Source: CAJQQY01 sp045106765
Lineage (GTDB): Bacteria > Bacteroidota > Bacteroidia > Chitinophagales > Saprospiraceae
Reading direction: 5' to 3'
Assembly (NCBI GenBank): GCA_045106765.1
Contig: JBGCFD010000160.1
Location: forward strand, 1-64,000
Length of the DNA: 64,000 nt
Shown piece after piece: positions 35,712-44,253 of the stretch; positions within the stretch are counted from its first letter, which is position 1, and each line of letters opens with the position of its first letter. A program made the translations under genes and the position numbers. Below the pieces are notes generated by a model. It had not been told where the DNA came from, searched no databases, and saw nothing but the letters and a program-made list of their open reading frames with translations.

Positions 35712-37874
35712 TTATTTTTTTTCACCTACAGTCTCAGCAGAAGAATTGCCAGTTTCTTTTAAGGAAGAAACCATTTGACTTAATTCATCTATTTGTGCTT
35801 GTAAGGCACTTAATTTATCTTGATCTTTTTGAAGCTCAGCAATTTCTTTTTGCTGTGCATCAATTATTACCTGCTGTTCCTGAACGGCATTTACCAATAA
35901 ATAAGTAAGTGCGGAAGGGTCAAAAGCTAAGTAATTTTCTTCTTCTCTATTGTGATTTAAATCTTTAATAGTATAAGGTGCAATCTTCTTCATGTCTTGT
36001 GCAATGACTCCAATAAATTCGGGTTCAGTTGGATATCCTAATTTCCCATTATAATTATATTTTACTGGACGAATTTGGAGTATTTGGTCGAGTCCTTCGT
36101 TAAAATCTCGAATGTTTGTTTTTAACCTTCTATCGGAAGGTGCGGACCATGAACCTCCATTAGGTTTGACTGCATCATCAACACTTAATTCTAGAAGATG
36201 GCCAGGGTTCGTAGCTGTAGACCCTAGTCCTAGATTTCCACCTGCAAAAAAACTAGATCCATTCGAATTAAGTTGAATGGTTTGTGTTGCCGAATTGTTC
36301 GCTAGAGTCATTAGAGCACTATTAGTACTATTTCCAACATAGCGTATTGCATTTAGGTTTCCGTCATGTCCCCATACTCCCATTAAAACATTGTCATCTG
36401 GATTTGTCACATTTAAAAACCCGGCCGATCTAATACCCCCATTAACGTCTAGGGTAGTAGCTGGGATATCTGTATTGAGTCCGATACCTACTCTTTTATT
36501 AACAGCATCAAATGTAAAAAAAGACATGAATGTATTATCGTAAAATACGGCCTTGCTAGATAAAATAGCTTGTATATCACCTTTAAGAACGGAGGCACCC
36601 TCTAGATGAAAATCACCCATAACATCCAATGCATAATTATTAATAGGAATTTTATTTATTCCTAGATTACCTGCTTTTACATATACATCACCAGATTCAA
36701 TGTGTAGAGCAGAAGTGGGAGATTCTGTACCTAAACCAATATCACCATCTGAATCAATAAAAAGACTATTTTTTGGTGCGCTTGGTTTGATTCTAAAAGG
36801 TAATAACGAACCATTGGTGACATCACGGATAAAGAAATTAGTTTCATTTCCAGCGATGTCCCAAGTTTGGGAACCGAAACCAGAAGAACCATTTTGTTCC
36901 AAACGTAGGGTAGGAGAGTCTCCATCTGTGATATGTGCTTCAACAATAGGACTAGCTGTTCCAATCCCAACATTACCTGCATCATTTACATATAAAGAAT
37001 TAGCTGGAGCGCCAGCCATTATTCTAAATGGAATTTTGCCGGCTGTTGCATCTTCTATAGCAAAATAATTGGCTCCTCCATTGCTTGAGTCATTTATAGT
37101 AATTCTCCAATCATTACCAGGGAAACTAGCACTACCACTTGTATCCTCAAAATGAATCCGTAAATTATTTTCTTTTAATCGTTGTGTATCAAAACTAAAA
37201 TTTTCAGTAGTTGCACAATCTACGCCTAGGCAAAAGCTTCCTTGTACAATAAGGTCTGTTGTGAAAACCTGAGCGTCTTCACTTAGAGTAGTATTATCAG
37301 TAGCATTAGGCAAACTTTTAGTAGCAATTATAGGTTTGGTATACTGTGTATTAGTATAGTTTAGAGAAGCATAAAGGGAAGGATGATCTTGGTCAGCAAT
37401 AGCCATTTTAGGCTTGCTTAAGCCTCTGATTTCTTTTTGATCAGGTGAAACAAATTCACCGTTTCTGATACTGAAGTATACATTAGTTGCTTCAACTACT
37501 TCAGGTAAGTTATGTGCTAAACGATAGGCAGCCATCTTTTTCTGATCAGACCTTATAGCCTTAAGCTCTTTTCGCTCTGTATCTGATAAAGTGAAAATTG
37601 GCGTCACCTGCAGAAGGTAATTCCCATCCTCAAATTTCTTTCCAGTTGCATCTACATTTGAAATAGAAATTTTGTTGGTATGAGCTACCTCTTGCTTAAA
37701 GTAATAACCATTTGAGCTACCAATTTCCAATATATAAGCATTGGGAGCAATAAATGTTATATCAGCTTTATCAGCGGTAATTGAGACTTTCTCAGTCTTT
37801 TGTGCATGTAGAGAATTAATTCCTAGTGCACACATAAAAATAATTAAATAAAGAATTGGGGTTTTGACTTTCAT
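35712..37874 (-). CDS. Tail-fibre-domain protein with C-terminal S74 self-cleaving chaperone
   Basis: A 720-residue secreted protein: signal peptide ending LHAQ (about 25), an N-terminal domain to about 190, then beta-helix-like repeats (GNVGIGTASP, GDIGLGTESP, VGIGLNTDIP, GNLGLGS) seen in phage tail fibres and their bacterial relatives. The C-terminal 141 residues are the Peptidase_S74 intramolecular chaperone: SDRRLK carries the catalytic Ser580 and Lys585, then FIGVIAQDMKKIAP and a terminal coiled coil ending in about 40 residues of EIAELQKDQDKL-type heptads. In phage the domain trimerises the fibre and then cuts itself off. It pairs with the downstream T9SS protein gene. The rest of the phage is absent, so this is a chromosomal surface protein. 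Confidence 0.88.
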   Translation of the reverse strand: MKVKTPILYLIIFMCALGINSLHAQKTEKVSITADKADITFIAPNAYILEIGSSNGYYFKQEVAHTNKISISNVDATGKKFEDGNYLLQVTPIFTLSDTERKELKAIRSDQKKMAAYRLAHNLPEVVEATNVYFSIRNGEFVSPDQKEIRGLSKPKMAIADQDHPSLYASLNYTNTQYTKPIIATKSLPNATDNTTLSEDAQVFTTDLIVQGSFCLGVDCATTENFSFDTQRLKENNLRIHFEDTSGSASFPGNDWRITINDSSNGGANYFAIEDATAGKIPFRIMAGAPANSLYVNDAGNVGIGTASPIVEAHITDGDSPTLRLEQNGSSGFGSQTWDIAGNETNFFIRDVTNGSLLPFRIKPSAPKNSLFIDSDGDIGLGTESPTSALHIESGDVYVKAGNLGINKIPINNYALDVMGDFHLEGASVLKGDIQAILSSKAVFYDNTFMSFFTFDAVNKRVGIGLNTDIPATTLDVNGGIRSAGFLNVTNPDDNVLMGVWGHDGNLNAIRYVGNSTNSALMTLANNSATQTIQLNSNGSSFFAGGNLGLGSTATNPGHLLELSVDDAVKPNGGSWSAPSDRRLKTNIRDFNEGLDQILQIRPVKYNYNGKLGYPTEPEFIGVIAQDMKKIAPYTIKDLNHNREEENYLAFDPSALTYLLVNAVQEQQVIIDAQQKEIAELQKDQDKLSALQAQIDELSQMVSSLKETGNSSAETVGEKK

Positions 37875-38304
37875 CTTATTTTGATTTTTAAGATTTAAAA
37901 AAAGTGATAATGTTTAATTAAAAAAAATATTCATCTTTAAATTTTTTTGTAAAAATTAAAATACCTTATACACAGAATAGTCTATTCTATTGACTATCTG
38001 GATTATTCTTAGAGTTGAAAAATGGAGATTAAAGAGTAGGATTAAGGAGAGATTTTTTTCAACTTGGTTTTTTGTTATCCCCTAAATTATAGGTGGATAT
38101 TAATGATTTAATCAAAATTAATAAAATAAATGACTATTTTTTAATATTACTGATTTTTTATATGTATTTGTTTTTTTAGGTCTATTTGACTGATCCCTTA
38201 TCAATATATGTATCCCAAAAAAGAAAAGCCTGAGGATGACTTAAAATCAATCTATAGCAAAAGGAAGAGATCCTTATTCGAGAGTCCGCAAGTCTTTACG
38301 AACA

Positions 38305-38348
38305 AAAAGCATAGCCGCAAGCAGGAATTTGCTTGCGGCTATGCTTTT
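38305..38348. terminator. 18-bp perfect hairpin in the spacer
   Basis: AAAAGCATAGCCGCAAGC at 38305-38322 is the perfect inverse of 38331-38348, over an 8-base loop. T-runs follow in both directions. It could be a bidirectional terminator or the body of a small RNA. Confidence 0.7.
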
Positions 38349-38356
38349 AATAAAAA

Positions 38357-38394
38357 CTAACCAAAGGCGTATGGTTAGCTTTTTTTTTTTTTTT
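38357..38394 (+). terminator. Intrinsic terminator with 15-T run
   Basis: CTAACC (38357-38362) pairs with GGTTAG (38373-38378), followed by C and fifteen T. A textbook intrinsic terminator on the + strand. Confidence 0.75.
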
Positions 38395-38520
38395 ATAATA
38401 TCTATGAAAAAAATTAATATTCTTTCTTCTGCCGGTTTAGAAAAAAGTCAAATTATATTTTATTAATTTTTTTATGATCTAAATAAAACTAAAATTTAGT
38501 TAATTTTTTTTTTTTTTTTT

Positions 38521-39090
38521 ATGAATTCAACCCAAACACAATTACCTCCTAAAGTTGATAAGCAACTCCGTTTATTGGATGCTGAATTGACGGAGCTTTT
38601 GAAAGTTTTAAAAGACTATTCGGAACGAACTCTCAATAAAAAACCAACAGAAAATAAATGGTCGGTGTTGCAAGTGATGAATCATTTGATTTTGGTAGAA
38701 GGATATGGCAAAGCATATGTGGAGAAAAAATTAAGTTTTAATCCAGAGTTAAAAAAGGCAGGAATTGGAGGATCTTGGAGAAAATTTGTAATGAAAACTG
38801 CAGTAAAAATTCCATTTAAGATAAACGCACCTGGACCAGTTAGCGGAGATAATTTACCAGAGAAATCTAGTTTTTGGGAGACTGCAAAAAAATGGAAACA
38901 GCAACGAGAGGAGCTTCGAGCGTTTTTGGAAAACCTTCCTGTGGAGCACTTTAATAAAGAATTATATAAACATCCTTTAGCTGGGAAAATGTCATTGTAT
39001 GGTTTGATGGATTTTAATGTGGCACATTTTAAAAGACATCGAAAACAGATCAATAAAATTCTAGCGAAGAGTTTTAAAATAAATGATTAA
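38521..39090 (+). CDS. DinB-superfamily protein
   Basis: A 189-residue protein of the DinB/YfiT-like four-helix superfamily, metal-dependent thiol transferases or proteins of unknown function. Visible signs are NKWSVLQVMNHLILVEGYG with a histidine near residue 57 and the closing DFNVAHFKRHRKQI with two His about four residues apart; these three histidines are the usual metal ligands. The ATG directly follows a 17-T homopolymer, leaving no space for a usual ribosome site. A terminator follows at 39091. The function is unknown. Confidence 0.85.
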   Translation: MNSTQTQLPPKVDKQLRLLDAELTELLKVLKDYSERTLNKKPTENKWSVLQVMNHLILVEGYGKAYVEKKLSFNPELKKAGIGGSWRKFVMKTAVKIPFKINAPGPVSGDNLPEKSSFWETAKKWKQQREELRAFLENLPVEHFNKELYKHPLAGKMSLYGLMDFNVAHFKRHRKQINKILAKSFKIND

Positions 39091-39127
39091 AAAAAGATGC
39101 TTGATTAACTTCAAGCATCTTTTTTTT
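39091..39127. terminator. Bidirectional intrinsic terminator
   Basis: AAAAAGATGCTTGA (39091-39104) and TCAAGCATCTTTTT (39111-39124) form a perfect stem over TTAACT. It serves the convergent DinB-like gene and the membrane-protein gene. Confidence 0.88.
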
Positions 39128-39128
39128 A

Positions 39129-39563
39129 TCAATTAAAATAAACTGCCATAATTGATAAGAAACCAATGACAAAAAATACTGTAATGATAGATAAAAAGAT
39201 TCCATAGAATTTAAAATATCCTGTAAGGCTTTCGATGCAAATGGAAAAAACTTTATTGTTGTTCGTATCTAAACTAATCATTCCTCTATTTACAAATCCG
39301 AGTAAATTGAATGCTGAGAAAAAAAGGCAAACGGTAAATGTCAATAAAATTATAGTGATTAAAGTTTGCACACTACTTCCTCCTTGACGAGTTTCTGCGG
39401 TTAATAATTTAAAGTAAAACAAAACCATAAATCCAAAAAAGATAAATAGCATAATAGCTAAAACTTTCCCCCACTTAAATGCTTTTTTGAGGTTAGTTTT
39501 TACTGCTTCGTTTAAATGTAATTCATCGGATAAATCGAGATCAAGTATATTGTTATTTTCCAT
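39129..39563 (-). CDS. Small membrane protein, paralogue of its upstream neighbour (DUF5362-like)
   Basis: About 144 residues starting at the ATG at 39563-39561; a longer reading from a TTG at 39572 would overlap the neighbour by four bases and is less likely. A short acidic N-terminus (DLDLSDELHLNEAVKTNLKKAFKWGK) is followed by three or four membrane helices. Its pattern of a charged N-terminus, the segment K-x-LK-A-x-W and two or three helices matches the next gene, so they look like an old tandem duplication. Such small membrane proteins in Bacteroidota often carry the DUF5362 label; I cannot confirm this. The function is unknown. It starts 5 bases after its neighbour's stop. Confidence 0.78.
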   Translation of the reverse strand: MENNNILDLDLSDELHLNEAVKTNLKKAFKWGKVLAIMLFIFFGFMVLFYFKLLTAETRQGGSSVQTLITIILLTFTVCLFFSAFNLLGFVNRGMISLDTNNNKVFSICIESLTGYFKFYGIFLSIITVFFVIGFLSIMAVYFN

Positions 39564-39568
39564 ATTTA

Positions 39569-39991
39569 TCAAAGATTAAAGGTGATCATCATGATCCATA
39601 TGATCATAAAAAATAAGAGCACAGATGAAAAAATAAAATACTTTGATAAATAATCAAAGGAGATATTGAGTGCTTGTGCTTGTCTATTTTTTAATGCTTT
39701 TTTTAGATGATGGGAAAAAGAAAAAAGAACCACTCCAGAAATGATAATTAGACTGGTAACAAATATCAAAACGATAAAAACGAAAACTTCTATAGAAGTA
39801 AGAAAACCCAAGGATTCAGCACTAGAAAAAATCATACTTGTCAATATATTCAATCCCCACATTCCACAAAATAAAAGGGTAGAAATTGAAATAAACATAG
39901 CCCAATTTGCAGCTCTTTTCAATTCCTTTTTCATAAAATCAGTCAGAAATAGTTCTTCTTTTTTTTCTTCAAATGGAGGTAAGTTTTCCAT
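39569..39991 (-). CDS. Small membrane protein, paralogue of the downstream gene (DUF5362-like)
   Basis: A 140-residue protein. The N-terminus (FEEKKEELFLTDFMKKELKRAANWAMF) carries the same short charged segment as its neighbour, followed by three membrane helices with a basic loop (HHLKKALKNRQAQALN). The two proteins are alike in length, order of segments and the C-terminal motif FDYLSKYF against ESLTGYFKFYG. The function is unknown. It is the first of the two genes and is likely co-transcribed with the other. Confidence 0.78.
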   Translation of the reverse strand: MENLPPFEEKKEELFLTDFMKKELKRAANWAMFISISTLLFCGMWGLNILTSMIFSSAESLGFLTSIEVFVFIVLIFVTSLIIISGVVLFSFSHHLKKALKNRQAQALNISFDYLSKYFIFSSVLLFFMIIWIMMITFNL

Positions 39992-40082
39992 GTTCTATTT
40001 TTTGTAAATGAATTAACGACAGCGTTACAAATTAGTCTGAATTATTAATAAACAGATACTTAAAAGTAAGTTTTTCCAATAA

Positions 40083-40121
40083 AAAAAACTACAACTTTGA
40101 ATACTCCGTTGTAGCTTTTTT
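40083..40121 (-). terminator. Terminator of the TolC-like gene
   Basis: CTACAAC (40089-40095) and GTTGTAG (40108-40114) form the stem, with a T-run on the minus strand (from the A8 at 40081-40088). It lies 35 bases after the stop at 40156. Confidence 0.75.
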
Positions 40122-40155
40122 AATTACGTTTTGTAAAATATTGATTTAAAAAAAA

Positions 40156-40905
40156 TTACTTTCTCATTTTTTTAGCTTCATCGAATGAAATACCAATCAT
40201 TTCTTCTATCAAATATTTAGCAATATTTAATTCAGCACCTGCTTTAATTCTTTTTTCCACAGCAGAATTATAAGAAATACTGGCAGCATTATAATCTTCA
40301 AAAGAGGCTTTATCTGCCTTGAAAAGATCTGTAATCAAAAGCAATGCTTGATTGGCATTTTCTTCTGCTTGAATGACTGCTTTTAGTGTTTCTTCGAACA
40401 TCAAATAATTTTCGTATCGTTTTAATATTTCTAATCGAACATTAAGCTTTTTTTGATTAATATTCGATTCAGCAATCTTTACACGTTGTTCAGCTATTCC
40501 TAGTCTATTTTTTCGATTGACGAAGGTTCCCAAACTTACCGTTGCATTAAAATTGAAAATAGGAAATAGATTGGTCTGATTAGCTGCGGAAGGATTTGTT
40601 CCAGGTACAACAAAAATTGTATCTCTATTCAAATTATTCTCATTCAAGTTGACACTAAATCTGACATCATCCATCCAATCTTTTTTCTCAGCCTTGAATT
40701 CAAATTCTCGTAAGTCTTTTTCAAAATCTAATGCTTCATTTTCAGGACTATTCATCCAAGCAAGCTGAATTAGATATTCTTTAAAATTTCGAGTACCCAT
40801 TTCAGATGGAGTAACCACTCGATCAAAGTCAACTTTTTGAGAAAAGCATGGAATGGAAATTAGAAAGGAAAGGAAAATAAGTAAGCCTTTTTGTAAGTTT
40901 TGCAT
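40156..40905 (-). CDS. Short TolC-family outer-membrane efflux-like protein
   Basis: A 249-residue protein with a signal peptide ending CFSQ. The body has the alternating helix/beta composition of one TolC repeat: IQLAWMNSPENEALDFEKDLREFE, a beta stretch (NFNATVSLGTFVNR), and long helices (EQRVKIAESNINQKKLNVRLEILKRYENYLM; ADKASFEDYNAASISYNSAVEKRI). TolC proteins normally have two such repeats (about 430-480 residues). This one has only about half, and no inner-membrane pump genes are adjacent. It lies 174 bases downstream of the O-antigen ligase gene, as such short proteins do in some exopolysaccharide loci. A role in polysaccharide export is a guess from context. Confidence 0.78.
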   Translation of the reverse strand: MQNLQKGLLIFLSFLISIPCFSQKVDFDRVVTPSEMGTRNFKEYLIQLAWMNSPENEALDFEKDLREFEFKAEKKDWMDDVRFSVNLNENNLNRDTIFVVPGTNPSAANQTNLFPIFNFNATVSLGTFVNRKNRLGIAEQRVKIAESNINQKKLNVRLEILKRYENYLMFEETLKAVIQAEENANQALLLITDLFKADKASFEDYNAASISYNSAVEKRIKAGAELNIAKYLIEEMIGISFDEAKKMRK

Positions 40906-41079
40906 GTTTAAGGTTTTAAAAAATTAGAATTGTTTTGTTAGTTTTTTTCAATTCTAATACATTCAACAATGTTCTATTGAAAAAAATCAAATCTTTGATT
41001 CTGTAGATTTTTGTGACAAAAAAATCACAAGAAACGGGATTTGAGGAATACCTAAAACTGATTTGTTTTTCATAAAAAA

Positions 41080-42600
41080 TCAAAAATCCACAGTATTTAT
41101 CTGAGGAACATTTTTAGGTTGTTGAACGGAAGAAGAGGCATCTTCTTTAAAGTTTTCGTCAAAATCTTTTAGCTTCACGATAGCCGCTAAAAATATATAA
41201 AATATAATACTCGTAGGTACTTGCAAGATTGCTTCTTGAGGGTAGGAGGCAATGACGAGCATAAAAAATACCGTATTGATCGCAAGATACAGGTTTTTTA
41301 TCATCGGGTCACGTACTCGGAAATAGTAATATATTCCCCAGCGCATCACTTGAAAAATAAAAGTCATATATAACAATAACCCAATCCAACCTACTTCAAC
41401 TGCTAACCGAACAAATCCACTATCATGATCAAAAGAGGCTAAAAATGTGCCTGGTGAAAATCGTCTTCCCCAAAGTCCTGTACTTCCTAATCCTCCTCCA
41501 AAAGGATGTCGTTGAACATAAGGTTGGATAAGTTCTTGGTTCTTCATTCTTACATCTACTACATCTTGACTATTTTTCAAAACGAAGGCAGATTGTATTC
41601 TAAAAATTACGGGATTGGAAGATGACTTTAGCATAAATGCTGTTCCAAATACAAAGAACATTCCGACCGCAACAATCATTTCTTTTTTAAAATTTAATAC
41701 GGCAAAAAAGATCACACCAACTGGAATCAAAACAACTGGAGTTCTAGAACCAGCATAAAACATGGCTAAAATACAAGCCATTACGCAAATTCCACTTACT
41801 AATTTCATCCAAATTTTATAAGGACCCAAAATCAAAATGGAACAAAAAACAGCAGTATAAGCCATTAAAATTCCATAGGTAGTTGGATCAGAAAAGAAGG
41901 AAAAAATTCTCAATCGTCCCCATTGAAAGAATAATTCTAAGGTATGAGGATTAGAATATAGCCAAGCTAATTCAGTATCACTAAATCCAACCCACTCTTG
42001 TTTTAACCCATAAAGTGCAGAGGCAAAAGTGAGAATTAGGACAACCTTTATTGTTCTTAAAATAATGTCCAAGGACTTAAAAGCATAGCATGCCACAAAG
42101 TAAAGTAAGATCAAACCCGCCACACTTCGAACAGTATAAATCCAAGCAATTTGAGAAACAGCAGATGGATTAATTCCTTGAATCAAATTATATAAGATCC
42201 AAATTACAACCCAAAAACTCACAGGATGCTTTGCAAAACTCCAATTCCTTTCTTTGACCTGATTAATTATTATGACAAAAAACATGATGAAAACTAACGC
42301 ATCTTGGGCTATCCCGATAGGTGCATTGACATATTTTTTGATGAAATTAACGAGAAATGAAATGAAAAGAATAAAAGTAAGTCCAAAAGGAAGGTCTACT
42401 AAACAAAACATAAACATGGGTAATCCAACTACAGCAACTAGAACTAATAATCCATATTTGATTCCCAAAGAAGAAATAATAACCGACATGGCGACAGCCA
42501 TAAGGGATAACATTAAGTAACCTAAAGGAGTGTTCAGTTTCTTGAGAAAGAACTGTTCGTTCAACCAACTTGAAAAGGAACGATATAAATTAGCGACCAT
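41080..42600 (-). CDS. O-antigen ligase/polymerase family membrane protein
   Basis: A 506-residue inner-membrane protein with about twelve hydrophobic segments and a large loop near residues 335-400 (HPFGGGLGSTGLWGRRFSPGT...DHDSGFVRLAVEVGWIGLLLY), which matches the Wzy_C/O-antigen ligase region where the catalytic His usually sits. It joins or polymerises repeat units of lipopolysaccharide, capsule or exopolysaccharide. No glycosyltransferase cluster is next to it. Its neighbour downstream is the short TolC-like protein, consistent with a polysaccharide export pair. Upstream is lpdA behind a long palindrome. The C-terminal about 30 residues are polar. Confidence 0.85.
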   Translation of the reverse strand: MVANLYRSFSSWLNEQFFLKKLNTPLGYLMLSLMAVAMSVIISSLGIKYGLLVLVAVVGLPMFMFCLVDLPFGLTFILFISFLVNFIKKYVNAPIGIAQDALVFIMFFVIIINQVKERNWSFAKHPVSFWVVIWILYNLIQGINPSAVSQIAWIYTVRSVAGLILLYFVACYAFKSLDIILRTIKVVLILTFASALYGLKQEWVGFSDTELAWLYSNPHTLELFFQWGRLRIFSFFSDPTTYGILMAYTAVFCSILILGPYKIWMKLVSGICVMACILAMFYAGSRTPVVLIPVGVIFFAVLNFKKEMIVAVGMFFVFGTAFMLKSSSNPVIFRIQSAFVLKNSQDVVDVRMKNQELIQPYVQRHPFGGGLGSTGLWGRRFSPGTFLASFDHDSGFVRLAVEVGWIGLLLYMTFIFQVMRWGIYYYFRVRDPMIKNLYLAINTVFFMLVIASYPQEAILQVPTSIIFYIFLAAIVKLKDFDENFKEDASSSVQQPKNVPQINTVDF

Positions 42601-42618
42601 TTTAATATGACTGTTAAG

Positions 42619-42782
42619 AGTTAATGGTGAATGGTTAACTCCAAAAATTTGATCTCACAATATCCGAAATTATCTGCTAAGATGCTCACTAAATATAGAA
42701 TTTATGGTAAACTGTAAATAGTGAACGGTTAATCCCAATTCATGGGATTAACCGTTTCGAAAGTTAACCATTCACAGTTAAT
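42619..42782. repeat. Nested palindrome between lpdA and the O-antigen ligase gene
   Basis: The outer arms 42619-42640 and 42762-42782 are inverse repeats (about 19 of 21 bases: GTGAATGGTTAACT common to both). Inside, a 13-bp perfect stem AACGGTTAATCCC (42724-42736) with GGGATTAACCGTT (42744-42756) has a 7-base loop. The segment is about 164 bp, has no coding frame and lies in the spacer after lpdA. GTTAA/TTAAC words recur. Confidence 0.7.
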
Positions 42783-42791
42783 CATTAACCG

Positions 42792-44189
42792 TTATAAATG
42801 AATTACTTCTCCATATGCTGCAGCTGCAGCTTCCATTACAGCCTCACTCATAGTTGGGTGAGGATGAATAGTTTTGATAATTTCGTGACCAGTAGTTTCT
42901 AATTTTCGAGCAGCTACTACTTCAGCAATCATTTCAGTTACATTCGCACCAACCATGTGAGCACCTAACCATTCGCCATATTTTGCATCAAAAATTACTT
43001 TTACAAAACCTTCTTTTACTCCTGCTGCACTTGCCTTTCCAGATGCTGAAAAAGGGAATTTACCAACTTTGATTTCATAACCTGCTTCTTTCGCCGCAGC
43101 TTCCGTGTAACCAACTGATGCAACTTCAGGAATACAGTAAGTACAAGAAGGAATATTGTTATAATCGATTGGTTCTGGGTGATGACCTGCAATTTTTTCC
43201 ACACAAGTGATTGCCTCTGCTGTTGCTACGTGAGCTAAAGCTGCACCAGGAACGATATCACCAATTGCATAAATTCCAGCAACATTAGTTTTGTAATATT
43301 CGTCTACCAAAACTAAACCTCGATCTGTTTTGATACCCAAAGCTTCTAAACCAATGTTTTCAGTATTTGGAGACACACCTACAGCTGATAAAACGATATC
43401 GCATTCGATGGTTTCTTCCTTTTCTGTTTTATTACTTTTTACTACAACTTTACAACCTTTGCCTTTGGTATCTACTGATTGAACAGCCGTATTGGCCATT
43501 ACTTTGATCCCTTTCTTTTTGAAAATTTTTCCTAATTCTTTAGAGATATCAGCATCTTCTCGAGGAACCAGTCCTTGTGCCATATATTCAACTATGGTAA
43601 CCTCTGTTCCGATAGCATTGTAGAAGTAAGCGAATTCAGCACCAATCGCACCTGCACCAATTACAACCATTTTCTTAGGTTGTTTGTCCATGGTCATTGC
43701 TTTTCGGTAACCAATTATCTTTTTATTGTCGATAGCCACATTTGGCAATGATCTTGCTCGACCTCCTGTTGCTAAAATAATATGGTCAGCAGTATAAGTT
43801 TCCATTTTACCTGCGGAATCAGTCACTTCTACTTTTTTCCCTCGTGCTAATTTACCAAAGCCTTCGATTACGGTGATTTTATTTTTTTTCATTAAAAACT
43901 GAATACCTTTACTCATTCCATTGGCCACTCCTCGACTTCTTTCTACCATTCCGCCAAAGTCAGCTTTTGCGCTAGAAACCTTAATTCCATAGTCTTCAGC
44001 ATGAGAAATATATTCAAAAACTTGAGCACTTTTTAATAATGCTTTGGTTGGGATACATCCCCAGTTAAGGCAAATACCACCCAATTCATCACGTTCTACG
44101 ATAGCTACTTTTTTTCCTAATTGAGCTGCTCTAATTGCAGCTGGATATCCACCAGGACCAGAACCAATTACGATAATATCGAAATTCAT
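42792..44189 (-). CDS. lpdA: Dihydrolipoyl dehydrogenase
   Basis: E3 flavoprotein, 465 residues, that reoxidises dihydrolipoyl groups of 2-oxo-acid dehydrogenases and of the glycine cleavage H protein, using NAD. The FAD motif VIGSGPGGYPAA (7-18), the redox disulfide Cys40/Cys45 in GGICLNWGCIPTK, the NAD motif VIGAGAIGAEFAY and the catalytic His-Glu pair in TIHPHPTMSEAVME are all in place. A good Bacteroidota promoter lies 34 bases upstream of the start. The long palindrome at 44237-44395 begins just upstream of that. Confidence 0.96.
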   Translation of the reverse strand: MNFDIIVIGSGPGGYPAAIRAAQLGKKVAIVERDELGGICLNWGCIPTKALLKSAQVFEYISHAEDYGIKVSSAKADFGGMVERSRGVANGMSKGIQFLMKKNKITVIEGFGKLARGKKVEVTDSAGKMETYTADHIILATGGRARSLPNVAIDNKKIIGYRKAMTMDKQPKKMVVIGAGAIGAEFAYFYNAIGTEVTIVEYMAQGLVPREDADISKELGKIFKKKGIKVMANTAVQSVDTKGKGCKVVVKSNKTEKEETIECDIVLSAVGVSPNTENIGLEALGIKTDRGLVLVDEYYKTNVAGIYAIGDIVPGAALAHVATAEAITCVEKIAGHHPEPIDYNNIPSCTYCIPEVASVGYTEAAAKEAGYEIKVGKFPFSASGKASAAGVKEGFVKVIFDAKYGEWLGAHMVGANVTEMIAEVVAARKLETTGHEIIKTIHPHPTMSEAVMEAAAAAYGEVIHL

Positions 44190-44223
44190 ATTTTTTTGAT
44201 TTGAAGGTTATTGAAAACGGGTG

Positions 44224-44253
44224 CAAAGATAATAATTAAGTTCTAAGTCACAA
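44224..44253 (-). promoter_or_regulatory. lpdA promoter (-33 TTG, -7 TATCTTTG)
   Basis: On the minus strand TTG (44253-44251) is followed after exactly 19 bases by TATCTTTG (44231-44224), the Bacteroidota -33/-7 signature. The lpdA ATG is 34 bases downstream. The -33 element lies inside one arm of the palindrome 44237-44395. Confidence 0.75.

Larger units (their letters stand above)
37875..38520. other. 646-base spacer with stem-loops and poly-T runs
   Basis: There is no coding frame on either strand. It includes the promoter of the S74 gene (minus strand) and the upstream region of the DinB-like gene (plus). Marked features: an 18-bp perfect GC-rich hairpin at 38305-38348, a terminator with a 15-T run at 38357-38394, and a 17-T run at 38504-38520. 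I cannot explain why terminators on the + strand occur here without a + gene upstream; see findings. Confidence 0.6.

Noticed and set aside
36700..37068. Open frames inside the S74 gene on the opposite strand and in another frame
   Set aside because: Shadows of the repetitive fibre-like sequence; the S74 protein is convincing.
39564..39572. TTG start at 39572 for the downstream membrane protein
   Set aside because: The ATG at 39563 avoids overlap with the neighbour and gives a normal N-terminus.
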